Source of the DNA: Micromonospora sp. DSM 45708
Lineage (GTDB): Bacteria > Actinomycetota > Actinomycetes > Mycobacteriales > Micromonosporaceae
DNA: 64,000 nt
Direction of reading: 5' to 3'
Assembly: GCF_039566955.1 (NCBI RefSeq)
Contig: NZ_CP154796.1
Location: 2,790,001-2,854,000 of the forward strand
In this document: piece after piece, positions 34,318-41,200 of the stretch
How positions within the stretch are numbered: the stretch's first letter is position 1
Layout of the letters: the number at the start of each line of letters is the position of its first letter
Program-made: the position numbers and the translations under genes
Notes under the pieces: model-generated
What the model was told of the DNA's origin: nothing
Seen by the model: only the letters and a program-made list of their open reading frames with translations
Databases searched by the model: none

Positions 34318-34744
34318 GGTCCGGCGGGCGTACGGCGCGGCGTGGTGGCACCTGGCACTCCTGGTCGGCTGCTTCGCGGTGACCGGCTGGATCGCGCTGC
34401 GGCTGGCCGGCGAGCCGACCGCGGGCCGGATGCTGCTCTGGTTCGTCGGCGCGGTGGTCGCCCACGACCTGGTGCTGTTCCCGGCGTACGCGACCCTCGA
34501 CCGGCTGCTGCGGCGCGCCGGACCGTCGGCGCGCAACCACGTGCGGGTGCCGGCGTACGGCGCGGCGCTGCTGTTCGGCCTCTTCCTGCCCGGGGTGCTC
34601 GGGCTCGGTGACGGCACGTACTCGGCGGCCACCGGACTGACACCCGAACCGCTGCTCGGCCGCTGGCTGGTGCTCAGCGCCGTGCTGTTCGCCGTGAGCG
34701 GGCTGCTCTATGCGGTCCGTCGGCTGCGCCACCGTGGACGCTGA
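34310..34744 (+). CDS. Small four-helix membrane protein paired with the molybdopterin oxidoreductase
   Basis: A 144-residue protein with four hydrophobic segments (LALLVGCFAVTGWIAL, MLLWFVGAVVAHDLVLF, YGAALLFGLFLPGVLGL and VLSAVLFAVSGLLYAV) and a basic end. It starts inside the last codons of the molybdopterin enzyme (8-bp overlap at 34310-34317), so the two are translationally coupled; a subunit or assembly factor is likely. No family recognised. Confidence 0.72.
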   Translation: MAEVRRAYGAAWWHLALLVGCFAVTGWIALRLAGEPTAGRMLLWFVGAVVAHDLVLFPAYATLDRLLRRAGPSARNHVRVPAYGAALLFGLFLPGVLGLGDGTYSAATGLTPEPLLGRWLVLSAVLFAVSGLLYAVRRLRHRGR

Positions 34745-34784
34745 CCGCGAGGCGACCCGGGCTGGCGGGGGGAGTGCCCGGGTC

Positions 34785-34925
34785 CCGCCCGGCTGGGCTG
34801 GGCTGGGCTCGGCCCGGCTGGGCCCGGCTGGGCCCGGCTGGGCCCGGCTCGGGTGTGCCCGGCTCGGCCCGGTGGCTGCCCGGTCCGGTTCGGCCCGGTG
34901 CTGCCCGGCCCGGCGAGCGGGTTCC
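34785..34925. repeat. Left pentanucleotide-repeat tract
   Basis: The region is built from GGCTG, GGCTC and GGCCC pentamers, with several tandem GGCCCGGCTG decamers around 34815-34850 and then degenerating copies such as GGTGCTGCCCGG. Its reverse complement matches the tract at 36500-36895 in unit and in variant units (CCGGGCAGCACCGGGCC). Nothing else is seen between 34745 and the insertion sequence. Confidence 0.8.
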
Positions 34926-34987
34926 ACTGGCTGCGGGCGCTCAGCGGCTGACCGGCGTGTCGCGACGCCTCGGCATCGTCCAGTGAA

Positions 34988-36437
34988 GCGATATACCGCA
35001 GAGGCATAATTATGGGTCTTGTGACGTGTTTGTGGGTGGTTGGGCGCGTCGTTGATGGCGCACGCCGTTGTCCTGCCTAGGTTCTGGCTTGTCGAAGGTC
35101 AGAACTGAGTGGGCGGGGCAACGGCGTGCGTTCGGTAAGGGTATGGGCTCGGTTGTTCGGGGTCGAGCAGGCGGTGGTGGAGGGTGTCGAGTTCGATGCG
35201 GTCGAGCAGGTGGTGGTGGCTCGGGTGCGGGTGGCTCGGGGTGCTCGGCGGCGGTGTCCGTTTTGCCGGCGGCGGTGTCCTGGTTATGACGCGGGGGTGC
35301 GTCGGCGGTGGCGGGCGTTGGATCTGGGGGTGGTGCGGGCGGTGATCGAGGCCGATGCGCCGCGGGTGTCGTGTCGGGTGCATGGGGTGGTGGTCGCGGC
35401 GGTGCCGTGGGCCAGGCATGGGGCGGGGCATACCCGGGCGTTCGATCAGGCGGTGGCGTGGTTGGCGGTGCACGCGGCGAAGTCGGTGGTGTCGCGGTTG
35501 ATGCGGATCAGTTGGCGCACGGTGGGTGCGATCATCGCGCGGGTGTGGGCTGATAGCGGCGCAGCGGTGGATCGCCTCGACGGGTTACGTCGTATCGGTA
35601 TCGACGAGGTCAGCTACAAGAAAGGCCACCGGTATCTGAGCGTGGTGGTGGATCACGACACCGGCCGGCTGGTGTGGGCCGCTGCGGGCAAGAGCGCGGC
35701 TACGTTGCACGAGTTCTTCGACCTGCTCGGACCCGAGCGGGCAGCCGCGATCACCCACGTGTCGGCTGACGGCGCGGACTGGATCACCACCGTGGTGCGC
35801 CGTCGTTGCCCGAACGCGGTGCGCTGCGCCGACCCGTTCCACGTCGTGGCCTGGGCCAGCGACGCCGTGGACCGAGTCCGCCGGCAGGTATGGAACGCCG
35901 CCGCCGGTCGGGGAACAGGCCGTCGCGGTGTCGCCGTCGGCGAAGCGCGGCTGGTGAAGAACACCCGCTGGGCGTTGTGGAAGAACCCGGACAACCTCAC
36001 CGGCGCACAACGGGCCACCCTCGACTGGATCGCCAAGAACCACCCCCGCCTACACCGAGCCTGGGCCCTCAAAGAAGGCCTGCGCTACGTGTTCACCCTG
36101 GCCAAAACCAGCCCCACCACAGCGGTCCAAGCCCTCGACCAATGGATCGGCTGGGCCCGCCGCAGCCGCATCGACATCTTCGTCGACCTGCAACGCCGCG
36201 TGGTCCGCCACCGCGACGCCATCATCGCCTCGCTCGAACACGGCCTGTCCAACGGCCGCATCGAATCCGTCAATGCCAAGATCCGCCTCATCACCCGGAT
36301 GGCCTTCGGCTTCCACTCACCCCACGCCCTCATCGCCCTAGCCCTACTCAGCCTCGGCGGCCACCGCCCCCAACTCCCCAACCGATGACCCACACATCCA
36401 GCACAAAATCCATAATTATGCCTCTGCGGTATATCGC
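34988..36437. mobile_element. ISL3-family insertion sequence
   Basis: The ends at 34988-35015 and 36410-36437 are a perfect 28-bp inverted repeat, and the inward similarity continues imperfectly for about 20 bp (CTTGTG..TGTGGGT). The element is about 1.45 kb and holds one ISL3-type transposase. ISL3 ends usually begin GG; the GGCATAATTATGG core fits that, which would leave the outer 15 bp as inverted flanks rather than part of the element. No 8-bp direct target duplication is visible with either boundary. The A/T-rich ends contrast with the surrounding DNA. Confidence 0.85.
35126..36388 (+). CDS. ISL3-family transposase
   Basis: A 420-residue, apparently intact transposase. The N-terminus has a zinc-finger-like region (RRCPFCRRRCPGYD with CxxC), followed by a helix-turn-helix (SVVSRLMRISWRTVGAII) and a DDE catalytic domain: GIDEVSYKKGHRY (first Asp), VSADGADW (second Asp) and SNGRIESVNAKIRLI (Glu). 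It cuts and moves the surrounding element. The start is a GTG at 35126 inside the left end. No frameshift or stop interrupts it, so the element may still be active. Confidence 0.93.
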   Translation: MRSVRVWARLFGVEQAVVEGVEFDAVEQVVVARVRVARGARRRCPFCRRRCPGYDAGVRRRWRALDLGVVRAVIEADAPRVSCRVHGVVVAAVPWARHGAGHTRAFDQAVAWLAVHAAKSVVSRLMRISWRTVGAIIARVWADSGAAVDRLDGLRRIGIDEVSYKKGHRYLSVVVDHDTGRLVWAAAGKSAATLHEFFDLLGPERAAAITHVSADGADWITTVVRRRCPNAVRCADPFHVVAWASDAVDRVRRQVWNAAAGRGTGRRGVAVGEARLVKNTRWALWKNPDNLTGAQRATLDWIAKNHPRLHRAWALKEGLRYVFTLAKTSPTTAVQALDQWIGWARRSRIDIFVDLQRRVVRHRDAIIASLEHGLSNGRIESVNAKIRLITRMAFGFHSPHALIALALLSLGGHRPQLPNR

Positions 36438-36911
36438 GGGTAGCGCATGCACTGCTCCCCGTCGTCACCCACGGTGATGCCGTGTATCTCATCAGCCGCC
36501 CGAGCGGCCGGGCCGCCCGAGCCGGGCCGCCCGAGCCGGGCCGCCCGAGCCAGGCAGCACCGAGCCAGGCAGCACCGGGCCGGGCAGCACCTGGCCGAGC
36601 GGCCCGAGCCGGGCAGCACCGGGCCAAGCCGGGCCAGGCCGAGCCGGGCCGAGCCGGGCCGAGCCGGGCCGAGCCGAGCCGGGCCGGGCCGAGCCGGGCC
36701 GAGCTGGGCCGGGCCGAGCCGGGCCGAGCCGGGCCGAGCCGGGCCGAGCTGGGCCGGGCCGGGCCGGGCCGAGCCGAGCCGAGCCGGGCCGAGCTGGGCC
36801 GAGCTGGGCCGAGCTGGGCAGAGCCGGGCCGAGCCGGGCCAGACCGAGCTGGGCAGCAGCGGGCCGGGCGGGCCGGGCGGGCCGGGCGGGCCGCCGGAGG
36901 AGAGGGCCGGG
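36438..36911. other. Gene-free stretch right of the insertion sequence
   Basis: This 474-bp stretch contains about 50 bp of unremarkable sequence, then the repeat tract at 36490-36895. The open frames through it are only repeats of Ala-Glu-Pro-Gly-Arg and similar units and have no ribosome site, so I do not call a gene. Confidence 0.7.
36490..36895. repeat. Right pentanucleotide-repeat tract, about 400 bp
   Basis: A long run of GCCGA/GCCGG/GCCGT-like pentamers, mostly as GAGCCGGGCC decamers, with irregular CAGCACC insertions near the left end (36550-36620). It is the inverted counterpart of the tract at 34785-34925 and ends 16 bp before the ArsB-like gene stop. Such arrays can fold extensively and vary in copy number. 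Confidence 0.85.
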
Positions 36912-38162
36912 TCAGGCGCCGGGGCCGACCAGCAGCGCGGCCACCGTGAAGACGGTGGCGAGGGCGGCCAGCGCGGCGCTGGTCGCCACGAACCGGCCCA
37001 GCGGCACCGCCACGCCGGCGGCCCGGCAGCGCTCGTACCAGATCAGCGTGGCCAGCGACGCCCACGGCGTGGCCAGCGGGCCGACATTCGTGCCGATCAA
37101 CAGCGCCAGCAGTTGGGTGTGCCGGTCGACGGCGATCACCGCTTCGCCGGCCACGTACGCCGGCAGGTTGTTGACCGCGTTGCTGAACAGCGCGCCGACC
37201 GCGCCCGCCCGCAGCGCGCCCTCCGCGCCCGGGTCGGCGCCGATCAGCGCGCCCATCACGCTGTCCAGGCCGTGTCGGCCGATGGTCTGCACCACCAGGA
37301 ACAGGCCGGTGACGAACACCAGCAGCCGCCACGGCACCAGCGCCGGCCGCAGCCGGTGCCGGGCCCGCGCCGCGAAGCCGGCCACCAGGATCGCGGCGGC
37401 CACCCCGGAGGCGACGCCGATCTCCACGCCGGCCAGGACACCGCCGACGAAGAGCAGGCACGCGACCAGCGCGGTGCGGTAGAGCACCCGGTCCGGTGGC
37501 AGGTACGGCGGCGGCGGGACGAACGGGTCGGCCCCGGCGCGCGCCGGGCGCCAGTACCACCACCACAGCAGCAGCATGGTGACGGCGATGGCGACCAGTT
37601 GCGGCCACCACATCCGGGCCGCCCACGGCACCGGGTCCAGGCCGATCCGGCCGCTGGCCAGGATGTTGGTCAGGTTGGACACCGGCAGCAGCAGGCTCGC
37701 CGTGTTGGCCAGCCAGACCGTGGTCATGGCCAGTGGCGTCGGCGACACGTTGAGCGTGCGGGCCAGCGCGATCATCACCGGCGTCAGCAGCACCGCGGTG
37801 GTGTCCAGGTTGAGCGCGATCGTGGTCACCGACGCGAAGCCGACACAGAGCCAGAACAGCGCCCGGAAGCTGCCCCGCGCGGTGATCGCCACCCGGGCGG
37901 CGAGCGCGTCGAACACGCCGGCCACCGCGGTCAGTTCGGCCAGCACCACCACCGTGCCGAGGAAAACCAGGATGGGGACGATCCGGCGTACGGTGGCCTC
38001 GGCGTCGGCGCGCGGGAGCAGCCCGGTGAGCACGCAGAGCACGCCGACCACGGCCAGCGCGATCGCGATCCAGTCCAGCACGTGCAGCCGGCCCCAGCGG
38101 GATCGGTCCGGCGCGGCGGACGGCGGCTCGCCGACGGTCTCCACGAACGACGATCCTCGCAC
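36912..38162 (-). CDS. ArsB/SLC13-type membrane permease
   Basis: A 416-residue protein with about eleven membrane helices. ALNLDTTAVLLTPVMIALAR and NAVNNLPAYVAGEA are the two re-entrant motifs of the ion-transporter superfamily that includes ArsB, Na+/H+ antiporter NhaD and citrate/dicarboxylate carriers. ArsB proper exports arsenite, but no arsR, arsC or acr gene is nearby, so the substrate is uncertain. The start is GTG at 38162. It is divergent from the giant TIR-NACHT gene with 91 bp between. Confidence 0.8.
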   Translation of the reverse strand: MRGSSFVETVGEPPSAAPDRSRWGRLHVLDWIAIALAVVGVLCVLTGLLPRADAEATVRRIVPILVFLGTVVVLAELTAVAGVFDALAARVAITARGSFRALFWLCVGFASVTTIALNLDTTAVLLTPVMIALARTLNVSPTPLAMTTVWLANTASLLLPVSNLTNILASGRIGLDPVPWAARMWWPQLVAIAVTMLLLWWWYWRPARAGADPFVPPPPYLPPDRVLYRTALVACLLFVGGVLAGVEIGVASGVAAAILVAGFAARARHRLRPALVPWRLLVFVTGLFLVVQTIGRHGLDSVMGALIGADPGAEGALRAGAVGALFSNAVNNLPAYVAGEAVIAVDRHTQLLALLIGTNVGPLATPWASLATLIWYERCRAAGVAVPLGRFVATSAALAALATVFTVAALLVGPGA

Positions 38163-38241
38163 ACCCCGCCCGCGCCGGTCCGGCCCGACGCGGTCCCGTT
38201 CCGGGCTGCCCCAGGGTGTCGATCTGTTGACCGTCGGTGGT

Positions 38242-38253
38242 CATAATGACCAC
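38242..38253 (+). promoter_or_regulatory. Leaderless-type -10 element for the TIR-NACHT gene
   Basis: CATAAT at 38242-38247 stands 6 nt before the GTG at 38254. There is no ribosome-binding sequence ahead of this start, so transcription probably begins at or next to the start codon. A convincing -35 was not found. Confidence 0.45.
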
Positions 38254-41200
38254 GTGGCTGTAGGCGCGCACCCCACCCGGTCCGACCGCCCCATCGACTT
38301 CTTCATCAGCTACTCGCCCGCGGACGAACGCTGGGCGACGTGGCTGGCGTGGGAGTTCGAGACCGCCGGCTACCGCACGATGATCCAGGCGTGGGACTTC
38401 GTGGCCGGCACCAACTTCATCGACTTCATGGACCGCGGGGTCCGCGAGGCCGAGGTGGTGGTGGCGGTCCTGTCCGAACGCTACCTGCACTCCACGTACG
38501 GCAAGCTGGAGTGGCAGGCCGCGTTGCGCGCCGACCCGGACGGCACCGGCAACAAACTGGTCACCGTACGGGTCGAGGACTGCCCGATCGACGGCCTGCT
38601 CGCCACCATCACCTACGTCGACCTGGTCGGGGTGGACGACCCGGCGCAGGCCCGCGCCCGCGTGCTGGACCGCATCCGCGAGGCGCTCGACGGGCGGGCC
38701 AAGCCGATGCGGCAACCGGCGTTCCCGCACCACCCGGACGACCCGGCCGGCCTGCTCGCCGTGCCCGCCGCCGGGACGCCCGCGCAACGCCGCCCCCGGC
38801 GTACCCCGATCAACCCGCCGCCGTTCCCGCCGGCCGCGGTCGCGCCGCCGACCGCCCGCGACACCGTCACGGTGCTCCAGGTGACCGGGCCGCGCTTCGG
38901 TCGCGGCGTGCTCGACCCCGGCGCCCCGGTCACCCCCGGCGAGATGCAGGAACACCTCATGGGGGATCTGACGCTGCTGATGAACGACGGGGTGCCCCGA
39001 CCCGACCTGCTGGTGGTGGCCGGCAACCTGACCGAGTCGGGGACCCCGCGTGAGTTCTCCGACGCGTTGAGCTTCCTCACCGGGCTGCGGGTGCTGCTCG
39101 GCCTGGAACCGCACCGGCTCGTGGTGGTGCCCGGCCCGCGTGACGTGACGATGGCCGCCTGCCGGGCGTACTTCGCCACCTGCGAGGCCGACGACGTCGA
39201 CCCGCAGCCGCCCTACTGGCCCAAGTGGCGGCACTACGCGCGCCTCTTCGACGACCTCTACCAGGGGCTCGACGACCGGATCTTCGACAGCGAACAGCCC
39301 TGGACACTGTTCGGCGTCCCCGACCTGCGGGTGGTGGTGGCCGGGCTCAACTCCACCATCGCCATCACCCATCGCGAGGAGGACCGCTACGGCTTCCTCG
39401 GCGAGGCCCAGTCGAGCTGGTTCGCCCAGCGGCTGCGCCACTACCAGCAGTCCGGCTGGCTGCGGCTGGGCGCGATGGCGCACGCTCCCGGCCCGCGCAG
39501 CCCGTACGCCGACGAGGCCCCGCCGGACCGGGTGTCGCTGCGCGACCGCGGCTCGGTCAACCGGCTGGTCGGCCCGATGCTCAACCTGCTGATCTCCGAC
39601 GCCGCGCCGGCCGGCCGGGCCGACCCGGTGGTGCCGCTGGCCGCCGCGCCGCGCGACGGCCGGGCGCAGGTGCTGCGGCTCGGCGCGGACGGGATGACCC
39701 GCTGGGTGCTGGGCCGCGACGACCGCCTGGACGTCGGCGAGTCGACGGCGGTGAGCTGGCCCCGGGCCGAGGCCACGTTCGGCGCGGCCGGCCCGGCCCA
39801 GGTGCCCGACCCGAGGCGGCCCGCCCTCGTGGAGGGCGCCACCCAGGGCGAGGCCGTGGTCGCGGCGGTGACATCGGCGGCACCGGTGGAGCGGCTGCTG
39901 GACCGGCTCGCCGAGGTGTGCGAGGCCCGCTACGACCGGGTGGTGGTGCGTCGCGTCGACGGCGACCCGCCGCACCTGTACATCAGCTACCGCTCCGACG
40001 GGGTGGTCCGCCAACAGCGGGTCGGCGCGCACGTGGGCACGCCGGCGCCGGCCGACGTCGACAGGTTCGCCCGTCGGGTGCACGCCACCGACCCCGACAT
40101 CGGATCCGAGCTGGTCTACGACGGCGACCGGGTGCCACGCGGCCTGGCCGAGGAGGCGCAGCGGCGCGGCGTACGCGTGCTGCACCTCACCGAGTTCCAG
40201 GGCCTGCTGGACCTGCGCGACTACGTCGCCGCGCAGACCGCCCGGCTCCAGGCCGACCGCCTCTACCCGCCCGGGCAGTACGTGCCGCAGCGCTACCGCC
40301 ACCTCGTCGGCGCGGACCAGCGGGTCCGGGAGGACGTGGTGGACGAGCTGCTGGAGACCGTCTCCGCCCCGGACGGCCGGTTCGTGCTGGTGCTCGGCGA
40401 CTTCGGCCGGGGCAAGACGTTCGCGCTGCGGGAGGTGGCCCGCCGGCTGCCTACCGCCGCGCCGGACCTGATCCCGATCCTGGTCGAGCTGCGCGCGCTG
40501 GACAAGGCGCACTCGGTGGACGGCCTGGTCGCCGCGCACCTGGCCAACCACGGCGAGCAGGTGATCGACCTCAAGGCGTTCCGGTACATGCTGCGGCAGG
40601 GGCGGATCGTGCTGCTCTTCGACGGGTTCGACGAGCTGGTGGCCCGGGTGACGTACGACCGGGCGGCCGACCACCTGGAGACGCTGCTCCAGGCCGCCGA
40701 GGGCGCCGCGAAGATCGTGGTGAGCAGTCGGACCCAGCACTTCAAGACCAACTCGCAGGTGCTGACCGCGTTGGGTGAGCGGGTCGGCCTGCTGCCGCAC
40801 CGCCGGGTGCTGGCGGTGGAGGACTTCACCCCCGGCCAGATCGAGGCGTTCCTGCGGCACCGCTACGGCGGCGACGAGGCCGCCGCCCGCGAGCGGATGA
40901 GCCTGCTGGCCGGCGTCAAGGATCTGCTCGGACTCTCCCGCAACCCGCGCATGCTCGGGTTCATCGCCAACCTGGACGAGGGCCGGCTGGCCGCGGTGGC
41001 CGGCGCCGGCGGCACGTTCAGCGCCGCCGCGCTCTACCGGGAGATCCTGGAGTCCTGGCTGGACTTCGAGGAGCGCCGCACCCAGGGCATTCCGGGGGCC
41101 CCGGTCAGCCTGCGCCGGCCGGAGCTGTGGCAGGCGGTGAGCCGGCTGGCGTTCCAGCTCTGGGAGAGCGGCGAGTCCTACCTGCGGCTCGCCGAGCTGA

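Noticed and set aside
34785..36895. CRISPR-like repeats
   Set aside because: The repeats are 5-10-bp tandem units without spacers, and no cas genes are present.
36912..38162. Arsenic-resistance operon
   Set aside because: The permease resembles ArsB but there is no arsR, arsC or Acr3 nearby; the ArsR-type gene at 47670 is 9.5 kb away, paired with an MFS pump and lacks metal-binding cysteines.
37576..38253. Possible N-terminal extension of the giant receptor
   Set aside because: The frame is open but antisense to the permease; the TIR domain starts normally just after the GTG at 38254, which has a -10-like element 6 nt upstream.
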